This document shows positions 1-8,052 of a DNA stretch of 10,315 bases, one piece after another (position 1 is the stretch's first letter; every line of letters starts with the position of its first letter). Location: NCBI GenBank assembly GCA_900618425.1, contig UZAN01039737.1, forward strand, positions 107,904 to 118,218, given 5' to 3'. The notes under the pieces were generated by a model. It was not told where the DNA came from. It saw only the letters and a list, made by a program, of their open reading frames with translations, and did not search any database. The DNA is from Echinostoma caproni (Eukaryota > Platyhelminthes > Trematoda > Plagiorchiida > Echinostomatidae). The position numbers and the translations under genes were made by a program.

Positions 1-73
1 AACAAACTCTCAAAGATCGGTTGTGCTATATCGTGTAAATGGAAAATGAAAAACGGTCTGATCAGCTGCCCGG

Positions 74-128
74 TGGCGTAGTGGGTAGCACGCTTGCGTT
101 CTGCCCATGAAGTCCCGGGTTCGATCCC
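74..128 (+). promoter_or_regulatory. Internal RNA polymerase III promoter (A box 74-84, B box 118-128), SINE copy 1
   Basis: TGGCGTAGTGG at 74-84 fits the A-box consensus and GGTTCGATCCC at 118-128 fits the B-box consensus. The 33 bases between them are the normal tRNA-gene distance. TFIIIC would bind these boxes and direct transcription from a start upstream, in the leader, so the transcript would include the ribozyme. I see no strong T-run terminator straight after the SINE, so transcripts may read into flanking DNA. Confidence 0.8.
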
Positions 129-141
129 CAGTCGGGTCGAT

Positions 142-196
142 GGATTCGCACTGCTGATGAGACCCAACCAGGTCGAAACAGCTGTCCAGTGCTTCC
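142..196 (+). ncRNA. Hammerhead ribozyme, intact core (SINE copy 1)
   Basis: A self-cleaving RNA motif with all core elements in place. CTGATGA is at 154-160. Stem II pairs GACC (161-164) with GGTC (171-174) around the loop CAACCA. GAA is at 175-177. Stem III is ACA/TGT (178-180 with 183-185), closed by only two bases within the palindrome ACAGCTGT. The GUC triplet at 184-186 puts predicted cleavage after C186. Stem I pairs GCACTG (148-153) with CAGTGC (187-192), six perfect pairs, and reopens beyond an internal loop as GG/CC (142-143 with 195-196). Stem I is the open helix, so this is a type I hammerhead, the topology known from schistosome SINEs. The very short stem III suggests weak monomer activity, or cleavage as a dimer through the palindrome. 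That last point is inference. Confidence 0.88.
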
Positions 197-396
197 GAGC
201 TTTTCAGTTCACGCTTCATTTGCCATATACACGACGAATTGTCATTTGAAACATAACCAAATCCTCCATTACCCACATGAAAGAATTCACATCTATTTAA
301 CACATGGCACTGGTGCGACTGTGAAACCCCGAGGGAAAAATTCTTCTCATCCATCTCGTTAATTGGAAAATGAAAACCGTCTGATCAGCTGCCCCA

Positions 397-451
397 TGGC
401 CGAGTGGATAGCATGCTTGCGTCCTGCCTGTGAGGTCACGGGTTCGATCCC
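397..451 (+). promoter_or_regulatory. Internal pol III promoter (A box 397-407, B box 441-451), SINE copy 2
   Basis: TGGCCGAGTGG and GGTTCGATCCC both fit the consensus, at the same spacing as in copy 1. The promoter looks usable even though the ribozyme downstream is damaged. Confidence 0.75.
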
Positions 452-464
452 CAGTTGGGTCGAT

Positions 465-519
465 GGAATCGCACTGATGATTAAACCCAACCGGGTCGGA
501 ACAGCTGTCCATTGCTTCC
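465..519 (+). pseudogene. Decayed hammerhead ribozyme (SINE copy 2)
   Basis: Aligned base for base with the intact motif 323 bp upstream, the CTGATGAG block reads ATGATTAA at 477-484, and the GAA block reads GGA at 498-500. Conserved core bases (C3, G8, A13) are therefore changed, and stem I has a mismatch at 512. The palindromic stem III (501-508) and the GTC cleavage triplet (507-509) survive. A CTGATGA string does occur at 474-480 but is three bases out of register and cannot close stem II on the core, so I call the motif inactive. Confidence 0.7.
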
Positions 520-546
520 TATATTCTGAGTTCAAGCTTGAATTTC

Positions 547-2044
547 GGGTTCACCTAAATATAGAATGGTCTAAAACAGTATTTGTTAATTTTAACCAAA
601 TTGATTGGTTAAACTACCTACGTGTCAGTAATGTCAATGACGCATCCGATGCTTTCTCTCAGTTGTTCATACGTGAGTTAATTATCCAGCTTGAAATTTG
701 TCCAAAAACGAACGTTCAATGACCGAAAAATATCACAGTATGGGAACTTGGATGGTTCATAGGAAAATTATTGAAGGAAGAACTGTCTGTTTGACTCACC
801 GGACCTGAAGTGCTAACAATCGTGGAAAAGAAAAAAACGTTTATTGAATTCCACACTGTGATAAAGTGAAAATAAAACGATTATATTTTTAAGCTTCAGA
901 TTTTTCTTTTTGATAAATACAAAAGATCTTTGTGGACTCATGAAAGACTTGCACCTACTCTCATGGATGTTTTGACAGTAAGGACTGAAAAAAATTGTTC
1001 CCACAGCAAGCAAAAAAACGTGGATTGTAAAATAAGGAATCAAGTTGACAGGCCCATCTGCGGAAATACCCGTGAAAAATATAATAACAACGGAGTGATA
1101 TACATACTACATATTGAGAGAGAATTAATTACTCACCAAATTACACAAATACAACCTATATGTTTGTTGACTACCGTAAATTACCAAACTAGAACTTTTT
1201 AATATTTTCTATTTGTAAGTAATTGCTTTTATACATGGGTGAAATGGTATCATCTTCTAACCATTGAAATATTCTCACAGATGCAATTCTTGTTGAATCC
1301 CACTATCATCGAAACACTGGTGATAGTCTGAATTCGCAATCCCCAGCTGGGGACTGAAATGACACTGCACCGAAAAAAACGTCTTTTGTAAATAGGTACG
1401 GGGTCTGTGAATTATTGTAATCTAAATCATCGATCTGGACTCTTGTTTACACATCGAAAACGTAATGAATGACAAACTTGATGTATGAAGTACAACTGAT
1501 TCTCTTTATTTCACCGTGAACGGTAATCAGTCAGAAAAAATAGTCACTAGTTGATCCTTGAAATTCGTTTTTCATTGTTGTTGTTTTTACCGTACTAGAA
1601 TAAATCTCGTATAATCCGGTGCGGATTGGATAAAATAAAATGAAATTCATGTCGAAGTCCGTCCGTTCCGTAAACCAAAGAAAACCTCGCAGGAAGGTTC
1701 CGGTTCTGTCAGTAGAAGTGATCTCTGGATGTATGTTGTGTTTGCACGACGGCATACTCTAGTAACAGTTAAGTTATAATCAAACTGTAGAGCGAAACGA
1801 AACATAACTATGGGGTTGTTTCGTTTAAAAGACGTGTAGAATTATCGGATGGTGTGAATATCATTTTCGTCGATGATAAGGCTTTTCTAAACCAGAAAAT
1901 AGTTTCAGCAAACAGAAGAAAACAATAATTTGCAACGTGGTGCTTGCCATTCAGGTATTTTCGCGGATAATGATGAAATGTCGACCGATCACTTCCAAGA
2001 TTCGAGCAAGAAATACTATTCGGTAATCTATTTTCAGTTCAGTT
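547..2044. other. Unassigned AT-rich stretch, no gene seen
   Basis: Both strands contain only short open frames (the longest about 119 codons, which starts inside SINE copy 2) with no family motif I recognise. There are no microsatellite tracts beyond short A or T runs. The only visible structure is a pair of inverted repeats near 1302-1353, listed separately. This may be intergenic or intronic DNA, or repeat sequence too old to read by eye. Confidence 0.5.
1302..1353. repeat. Hairpin-forming inverted repeat and adjacent palindrome
   Basis: ACTATCA (1302-1308) and TGATAGT (1321-1327) are exact reverse complements around a 12-base loop. Thirteen bases further on, TCCCCAGCTGGGGA (1340-1353) is a perfect 14-base palindrome, unusually GC-rich for this neighbourhood. 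No function is assigned. Confidence 0.55.
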
Positions 2045-2730
2045 TATCAGTATTGCCCTTGCATCCACGAGGAATTCGGCGTCCGGTGTAAGTTGTACGT
2101 TCTTGCAGCTGGGAACAAGCCAACCAAACTTAATAAATCAAATCCTTTAGTCGACATAAACATAGATACTTCTCAATGAACTGTAATTCGGTGGCTACCA
2201 TTTTGAGCAAACCCTGAGAATTGTTACCGGTAACTAAGTTTTATGGTTCACTGAAGCTATTTCTGCGTCTATTGAGAATCACAGATGAATTATCTCTTCT
2301 GTAAACCGTAGGTCATCAACATAGTCAGGTATACCTTGTCAATGATCTTAATCGGTTACTTACTGCTCACCACTTCAGTCTGTACTGATAGCGTTCTAAG
2401 CGTCAACACATAGTTCAGCACTAGATCCTTTGATAATCTTGTCTGAGGAAAATACACGGAATAAAACTTGGAACATGAACTCGCATCCCTGAATATACTG
2501 CTTGCAATAATCTCACTCCAGTAAGGTCACAAATCAGAAACCGAATCGGTAGAGCTGTATCCGGAAGTAGAATGAGCAGCCATGGAAAGTACCCTACGAC
2601 CCATACATCTGATATATCTATGTACAATTTGCAGAAGAAGTAGCCTTCATAATCGACAACGCAGTGCGCGCGGCGCTAAGACCAGATGCGAAACCAGGAA
2701 CACATGACTCTTTTGAATACTGTGCAACTT
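2045..2730 (-). pseudogene. BEL/Pao-like LTR retrotransposon RT remnant
   Basis: Read on the minus strand with several frameshifts and stops, this stretch carries RT-like motifs in BEL/Pao order. A segment near 2519-2569 reads PDTALPIRFLICD, like the 'D..ALRFLW' region that follows the first catalytic block. YSGMRVHVPS follows, like the 'Y.M..H.FG' segment. YVDD lies at 2312-2323, the RT active site with a BEL-style Y-V-D-D-L. Further on, LFPAARTYNLH (near 2079-2122) resembles the 'LP.ER.LG..W' block after the active site. The spacing and order support the call more than any single motif. I cannot find the LTRs, protease, RNase H or integrase. A minus-strand reading can be followed weakly up to about 3070 and may be upstream pol sequence. 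A very diverged gypsy element is the alternative. Confidence 0.55.
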
Positions 2731-4178
2731 GTTTGGTGTTACCCACTTAATTGGTATTACATATCCACAAAGCCAGCGTTGGACTAGGGACTTGTTTATT
2801 GGTAGAATGATATTGCTGAGAATGATTCGGGTTACCCAGAACGAAACATGTAATTTGCAAAAGTTGATTCGTGATTTCATGAAAAACTCTTCTTTAGTGG
2901 TCAAACAGTTAGCCAGTCTGTTCGCACCTTCTGCTGTTACAGCAGTGACTCAACTAATCCGATCCCGGATGTCTTCTACATTTTCTATTGGCGCAAGAAT
3001 TCCGTATGGTCTCTTCGAAAGAGCACCAAACATAGCGCTAGGCAATGTGAATAGTACCTCAATACACTAGTGGTATTTGTGAAGAACGAATCAACTGCCA
3101 GATAAACAGAAAGCAAATCGAATAGCCGGAGAGCAGCTCCTATCTCATTATCCCAACACAATGCTACTGTCCAGGTTATGACCAATAATACCTCACGTTG
3201 TGGATCATTACGAATCTACTTTGGGCCCTAAACATTCAATTAGGCATAATACCACGGTGCATTGAAATGCTGACTTTTATAAAGTCACCCTGGGAAATCA
3301 GAGAGAGATGAATGCTTTAGCTAACCTTTTTTTGCTTCTATCAGTGATTAGCCTGTCATCCCCGCGAATTTTTTTCAAGACATATAGTTATTATGATGCT
3401 GTAACACGTTGTTTTCAATATGCTAGACTTTCATATATTCCCTACAAAATGATAGCAATCCGTGACACAACAGGTCCAAGAAAACTGACCAATTTAACAC
3501 AATAGTTGGGACGATTACTGTCCACGAACTACCATTGCGGTCAATTGTGACCATACCCCAGTGAAGTGATGAAAGAATAGTCCATTGTGAAGGGCTAAAC
3601 ATGAATGTGAGCTCTTCAAAACCAACCAAGTTCAACAACAGAATCCTGAGCAGTATTTACGCAGTTTAAGTTTGGACACAGACCCATAACTAAATGCGTG
3701 TATTTTTTTCAAAGTTTTCCTATAACCTACCCAAGTCTAACTACCACGTTCCACAGAGTCTTCTAATATGAAATAATAAACTTATCCACCACAAAATCAT
3801 TTTGATTGGAGAACTATAACTAGTTGTGTTACAAAGCAATGACGTCCAAAGTTCGAAGCATACGAAGACAAGTAAGGTTTTACAAATACGTCAGTCTTAT
3901 CATCGCACTGCCCATTATCTCACGTAAAAGTGGATAGCGGTAACTTTCGTTGTTGTTTGAATGAAACAAATTCAACTTGTATGTGAAATGACTGGAATAT
4001 ACTATGTTAAGATACAAGAGTATCACGGTGATTTTTCACTCACACGAGGAAGATGTTCCGCTTAGACAACGTTAGTTTTCTAAGTTCAAAGGTTTATTAT
4101 GGGTGGATTAACAAAAGCTACTGCTTGTCATGCCCCATAGGGTTTTTACACAATGTTTTGGAAAACTTTGTAAAGCTA
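2731..4178. other. Unassigned stretch, no gene seen
   Basis: Open frames are short and carry no clear family motif. The minus strand of 2731-3070 may continue the BEL/Pao-like polyprotein, because a readable frame runs through it, but I recognise no domain there. The minus strand of 3423-3638 is open for 71 codons and rich in hydrophobic residues, without a clear match. A small perfect hairpin (GACTTT/AAAGTC, 3272-3286) is the only structural feature noticed. Confidence 0.4.
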
Positions 4179-4180
4179 AA

Positions 4181-4190
4181 ATAATAATAA
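4181..4190 (-). repeat. Short (TTA)n tail candidate of the minus-strand non-LTR element
   Basis: ATAATAATAA on the plus strand, just downstream of the inferred stop of the minus-strand element. Short 3' microsatellites are typical ends of some non-LTR elements. It is too short to be decisive. Confidence 0.4.
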
Positions 4191-4208
4191 CCATAAAAAT
4201 GTGCATGA

Positions 4209-5035
4209 TCACTCACAGATGTTGAAAGTTAAGTGTTTCAATGATTCAATTGTAAGAGCATATCCAACATGGGGATGGGAGAGAATTCAATACATCGCAC
4301 ACTCTGACTGCAAACGGGTGATGCAGGCAATCTAGGTGACTTTTCTGGGTCCTCAACTTCAATGGGTGTCCCTTGAGATGTTTATTTTGAGATGAAATCA
4401 ACACAAAACAACAAGCGTGATTGGGTTGCAATGTGTGGTGTTTCAAGAATTGACCCCGTGAAGTCGACGGTACGGAGATTAGTGAAGCCCCAATATTTAC
4501 AGTATTTCTGAGTATTTCTTGTTATAAAGACCTTTTACCGGTTTCGATTCGAACCTTTTTCGGATATTGCCGAGCCTTCTTATCACGGTTCAAGTATGGG
4601 TTCATACTTGAACGGCGAGTTTTATGTGTGGTTAAATAAATGATGATACCAAATGTATGAACAGTGCTATTTCGAACTGCCTGAAAGCGCATTTAAATGA
4701 ACCATAGATGATGCTCTGGCGCAGTGCAAGGAACATCCAAAGTCTTCTTGTACCATAACTCCCAAATCCTTTTCATCAGTGACATGCGGTGGTATTCGGT
4801 TCCCCAGGACGGAAGAGAAACGAGTCTTCTGTCGCATGGAAATAACGTGGCATTTTAAATCTTTAAATTCAATTTGTTTGGCGATTAACCATCGGTGAGC
4901 TGCACTAATCTCTCCAAGGAGTGCCAACCGATCCTTTGGATGTGTTACAAATCTCCAGATTTTAGCGTCACATGTACAATGGAAGGATAAACTCTCCCCT
5001 ACTAAAGTCAAAAGGAAGACAAAAGGAATGTGCGT
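4209..5035 (-). pseudogene. Non-LTR RT, active-site to C-terminal part (broken)
   Basis: The reading starts next to the nested insertion with TLVGESLSF, which leads to the catalytic block. At 4967-4978 that block reads C-T-C-D where F/Y-A-D-D is expected, so one catalytic aspartate is lost. It is followed by AKIWR and, near 4760-4790, DEKDLGVMVQEDF, matching the 'KDLGV' motif of CR1/Jockey RTs. Around 4520-4640 a frame with three stops reads PHIKLAVQV and then VKGLYNKKYSE, matching the thumb/C-terminal 'RP.LEY....W' and 'LVKGL....Y..RL' blocks. Near 4290-4400, HLKGHPLKLR and then NSLP match the C-terminal 'LRGH..KL' and 'WN.LP' signature. The inferred stop is TGA at 4209-4211, with frameshifts in between. 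One stop sits where a conserved tryptophan is expected. Confidence 0.75.
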
Positions 5036-5084
5036 ACAAGTCACAATGATTCAGCTGTCAGGCATTTGTCCCCGCTTATCGAAG

Positions 5085-6758
5085 CTGAATTAACCAGATT
5101 CTCCTAGTGAATTCTACGGACCGGAAACAGCAAACGCTTTTAACAAGAGGAAGGATGTAATTACGGTCGAAGCTGGATGTGGATGTTGATGATATCGATG
5201 CAGCGTCAGTCATCGGACATTCTTTCTGCCTACTCGTCACAAAATGTTTGTAACATGTATCCATTCTCATATTGCGATGTGTTAAAACTTTTAAATAGTT
5301 GCAATTTGTCTTCTTCTGCAGGTCCGAATGATTTACCTCCAGCCTTCTTCAAATATGGTGCTGCTTCCCTATCTGGATCAATTACCTCCATTGTAAATGA
5401 ATCTCTTAACACGTGTACGATCCCGACTGTTGCAGGCCGGTCACAATCATACCAATCCCCGTAGCATTCAAATATTCTATCCTGTCAAAAACGCTTTCCT
5501 CTCATAGCGTTAACATCTTTGGCTCGTAATTTGACTGAAAAGGCCATCCTCAAACGCCTTCAGCTGTCTATAAACATTCCCAGTGATACTTTACAGTTTG
5601 CTTACAAGCCTAAATAAATAAATCAACCTGGGACGCAGTCTCCACCCTCGTTCATTTTATGACTAAGTCTTCGAACAGCTCTGTTAAGTCTGTTTGGTGT
5701 CTATTTCTGGACTACTCTTTACCATTTGATTCCATTCCTCGTTCTAAGTTGTTACAAAAGCTGGAATCGTTTAAATACCCCAAGCAATTGTTAGCCTGGC
5801 TATTCAACTATTTTACAGGTAGAGTACAAGCAACTGGATTGAGGAAGTCTTCATCTAAACCCTTAGGCAACAACTCCGGAGTTCTTCAGGAGCTGTGCTA
5901 TCCCAATACTTATTTTCCACTTACATTTCTAATATTCCTTGTGTTTCTCCTACATGTATTTTGAAAGATGCGGATGACGTTGTGCTGTGCCAACCCATTT
6001 CTTCTTACTTCGATTTAAGCGCCTTCACCGACAACCTTGATCAAATCCAGTCATCCTCCTTCTTATCAGGGCTAACCCTAAAACTCAGTAAATGTGTAGA
6101 GTGTTTATATAGTCTTTCTCTCTCCAAATCCGACAGATTACACAGTGATAAATAACAATCCTTTAACTAGGGTGACCTCTGACAAATATCTTGGTTTAAC
6201 CATAGATAGCAACCATAGGTAGTCAACCCACATCCACAACTGCATTCGTAAACTGCGGCGTCTATCTTTTGAAATTCGAACTCTCAGGCAGTTTTGCACA
6301 TCCCAGTCAGTTATTTCTACATTTTATCAGTGTGTCCTTCCATCTTACTTTACTATTTCCCAGTTATTTTTCCTGGTTTACTCAAACAGGATTTCAAAGT
6401 CTTACGCCTCGGTCTAATTATTATTAGCCGCGTCTCTTCTATTCCTGTGAATGGGTCAGATTTAAAGCTTTCCAAGTATCACGTAACTTCCTGTGTGAAA
6501 TTTGCAGAGAGGATTCTCACAGATCCTGATCACCCATTGCACGCACAACTGACACGTTGTCGTTCCCATCATTCCACACGTGCCCATTTTCGTCAAATTT
6601 CATCGCATATTAAAGCTTACCGAAATTCACCTATACCGTTTCTTTCTCGTTTACTCACAAACAACGAGAAGGCAATAAGTGAACTTTGTCTGAACCTTGG
6701 ATTATTAAATGTCCCAATGTCCAACATTTCCGGAGCTAAATGTCCCAGTGTCTCCTAA
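5085..6758 (+). pseudogene. Non-LTR RT, partial ORF2 with frameshifts (Jockey/CR1-like)
   Basis: The readable protein passes through several frames. PETANAFNK appears near 5120-5150. LSSSAGPNDLPP (about 5310-5345) is the 'SSSPGPDGIP' block. A stop (5462-5464) follows, then the same frame reads LTSLARNLTEK. A frame change near 5612 leads to motif A, LFLDYSLPFD (5701-5730), with its catalytic aspartate kept. NNSGVLQ follows. A one-base loss near 5889-5892 moves the frame into FSTYISNIP and the active site at 5967-5978, which reads D-A-D-D where Y/F-A-D-D is expected. Near 6148 a third frame reads TRVTSDKYLGLTID. From 6294 a frame reads FPGLLKQDFKVLR and runs to TAA at 6756-6758. It is clearly dead but less decayed than the element it entered. 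Confidence 0.8.
6706..6752 (+). repeat. Direct repeat and stem-loop at the 3' end of the nested element
   Basis: TAAATGTCCCAATGTC (6706-6721) and TAAATGTCCCAGTGTC (6737-6752) differ at one base, with a period of 31. Between them, ACATTT (6724-6729) pairs with AAATGT (6738-6743) around an 8-base loop. The repeats lie at the end of the ORF, just before the 3' untranslated part. Confidence 0.6.
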
Positions 6759-6840
6759 AATTTTCTCCCGGTTGATTATGTACTTTGTGACGGTTGGGGT
6801 GTATGATTTTTTTGACGGAAATGTGGGCACCAGTGCATGC

Positions 6841-6898
6841 AAAAAATATACACAATTCAATACACAATGCCATACAATACAAAACAATAACAATAGTA
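6841..6898 (+). repeat. A-rich, ACAATA-like tail of the nested element
   Basis: Low-complexity sequence dominated by ACAAT/CAATA units, ending at the junction where the minus-strand element resumes. It is read as the 3' tail of the plus-strand insertion. Confidence 0.6.
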
Positions 6899-6904
6899 TT
6901 AGGA

Positions 6905-7880
6905 CCAAGGACATGCGGTGGGTCGTTTACGTATGCCAGAAAATAGAAGAGATCCCAGATCTTTGGGGAACCCCTCGAACAGCAGCGATAGGTCTAGATA
7001 ATGAATTACAAACACAAACTGGCATGGTTCTTTGTCGGCGAAAATCCTTGACCTAGTCGAGAACCGAACCTCTTATCCCATAACTGTGCAGCTTTTGTAG
7101 TAAAATTTGGTGGTTTACTTGATCACAATTTTTGAAGAATTCCAAATAAACTACGTCCATTGACTCACCACCATGGACATATTTTATCCGCTCGTCTCGT
7201 ATAAGAAGTAGACTTTTGGTTCATGGACGTTTGTAACAAAAGCCGCGCTCAGTTGGAGAAAAATGTCATGGTACTCCAGACGGGTCATCAACAGAACTGC
7301 CATAATAGCCTTCTGGACTTTCGAAAGAATCGGAAGAAGTTTAACAGGGTGTTAATTGGCGGGCTCACTGTGAGAGCCCTCTTTGTAAATGAGTGAAATC
7401 ACCCATTTCTTCCGTGACTGCGGAACTACCTCCTTGTTAAACATCCTTTGTTAAACAACAGCCAGAAGTTCGGATATATCTTTGGCTAGTGAGATAAAAG
7501 TCCAAGGATGGATGTCTGCACCTGATGATGAACTCCTAGGAAAATTTGCTAGTTTTGCTTTTACCAGTTCATCGTGAAAAGCCAGTGTCAGATACGGTAT
7601 ACAGGGTGGTGTGCTTGGAATCCGTATCGGTGCAGTAAATACTCGACCGAACTGGGTTTTAAGGAACGCTGCTGCTTATAGAGTATTAATTGAAACACCT
7701 CTGAACGACTACAAAGCTGTTATTCCACATTTCATCTTCCTTGTAGATCTGATGTGTTTATAGAGCAGTTTGGGATTAGCATTGAATTTTTGAGCCAGGG
7801 ATTCTCGCTACATCAGTTTGTCCTTTCGCACAGTAGTAGGGCATAATTATTCCGAGTTTCCATGAATGGACACCTTTTGC
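6905..7880 (-). pseudogene. Non-LTR RT, N-terminal part (broken)
   Basis: On the minus strand, in order: LAQKFNANPKLLYKHIRS (about 7740-7795), the usual lead-in to the RT domain; FLKTQFGRVFTAP (about 7630-7670); SSSSGADIHPW (about 7510-7540), the 'S.SPGPDGIHP' block; KKWVISLIYKEGSHSEPAN (about 7360-7420), the 'W..A.V..I.K.GS...P.NYRPVSL' block; ESMDVVYLEFFKNCDQVNH (motif A at 7122-7145), where the catalytic aspartate of 'LDFSKAFD' reads E; LHSYGIRGSVLD (about 7060-7095); and AAVRGVPQ then YVND (about 6915-6985). At least four frame changes and several stops occur. The reading stops at the nested element and resumes at about 5035. Confidence 0.75.
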
Positions 7881-8052
7881 ATTATATTTATTTTCTAACG
7901 AAGCAAAAAAGGATGGATAATCGGAAGTGATATTGCTGATAGTATTAGGATGCAATGCCCAAAACGTGTGAGTTCTATTTAAGCATTAAAATTACAGTAC
8001 CACGGACCAAAAAATTTCTTATACAATGCAAGCAGTCGGCAGAATATATGAA

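Larger units (their letters stand above)
18..222 (+). mobile_element. tRNA-derived SINE with hammerhead ribozyme, copy 1
   Basis: A non-coding retroposon with four parts in order: a leader (18-66), a tRNA-like head with pol III boxes (67-137), a hammerhead ribozyme (142-196) and a short tail (to about 222). The limits come from comparison with a second copy at 350-546, which aligns without gaps at a constant 323-bp offset over most of its length, and with a third copy at 9653 that shares the leader. Bases 1-17 also resemble the sequence left of copy 3, so the true 5' end may lie outside the window. The tRNA head can form a weak acceptor stem (67-72 with 132-137) and a partial T arm but no convincing anticodon stem, so it is tRNA-derived and not a tRNA gene. 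The architecture matches the schistosome Sm-alpha type. Exact family membership is inferred. Confidence 0.85.
350..546 (+). mobile_element. tRNA-derived SINE with degenerate hammerhead, copy 2
   Basis: Second member of the same family, in the same orientation. The shared leader is readable from about 350, the A box TGGCCGAGTGG is at 397-407, the B box GGTTCGATCCC at 441-451, and the ribozyme-equivalent region at 465-519. The copy stays aligned to copy 1 until about 546 (shared AGTTCA at 206-211 and 529-534), then the two diverge. Its A box is closer to a normal tRNA A box than that of copy 1. The interval 223-349 between the copies is not repeated after copy 2, so only the SINE body is shared. 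Confidence 0.83.
5035..6902 (+). mobile_element. 5'-truncated non-LTR retrotransposon nested in the minus-strand element
   Basis: A plus-strand insertion of about 1.87 kb made of a partial RT-bearing ORF, a 3' untranslated part and an A-rich tail (6841-6898). It has no endonuclease domain or 5' region, and the older element is met directly on its left. That is the usual product of incomplete target-primed reverse transcription. The exact ends are uncertain by some tens of bases. They were chosen from where the older element's protein reading stops and resumes, and from a possible diverged target-site duplication at 5018-5034 and 6903-6917. Confidence 0.75.
4179..7880 (-). mobile_element. Old CR1/Jockey-like non-LTR retrotransposon, split by a nested insertion
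   Basis: One minus-strand element in two pieces. The piece at 6905-7880 holds the RT N-terminal half, up to the 'GVPQ...YVND' block. The piece at 4209-5035 starts just before the active site and runs to the C-terminus. Protein order continues across the gap, and the intervening 1.9 kb belongs to another element on the opposite strand. An ATAATAATAA run at 4181-4190 (TTA repeats on the element's own strand) lies about 20 bases past the inferred stop and may be its 3' tail. The 5' end fades near 7880-7910 and no endonuclease domain follows, so the element is 5'-truncated or unreadable beyond that point. Many stops and frameshifts show that it is old and inactive. Confidence 0.75.

Noticed and set aside
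67..137. A functional tRNA gene at the SINE head
   Set aside because: A and B boxes and a weak acceptor stem are present, but no proper anticodon stem can be drawn, and the same sequence recurs as a repeat.
10..512. Two overlapping minus-strand open frames (10-354 and 297-512) with similar peptides rich in D-P-T-G-D-R-T-R-D
   Set aside because: The peptide similarity comes from the antisense of the two SINE copies; the frames read through the pol III boxes and ribozyme, so they are not proteins.
363..722. 119-codon plus-strand open frame
   Set aside because: It starts in the SINE leader and runs through the tRNA-like head and degenerate ribozyme into unassigned DNA; no protein motif is visible.
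930..1202. 90-codon plus-strand open frame
   Set aside because: Low-complexity composition, no recognisable motif and no supporting context.
1309..1330. A second hammerhead suggested by TCGAAACACTGG next to an inverted repeat
   Set aside because: There is a CGAAAC string but no CTGATGA partner at a workable distance, so no core can form.
2729..3070. 113-codon plus-strand open frame
   Set aside because: No motif recognised; the minus strand over the same interval reads more like a continuation of the BEL/Pao-like pol remnant.
3423..3638. 71-codon minus-strand open frame with a membrane-like composition
   Set aside because: No start context, family motif or neighbour supports it; length is within chance for this region.
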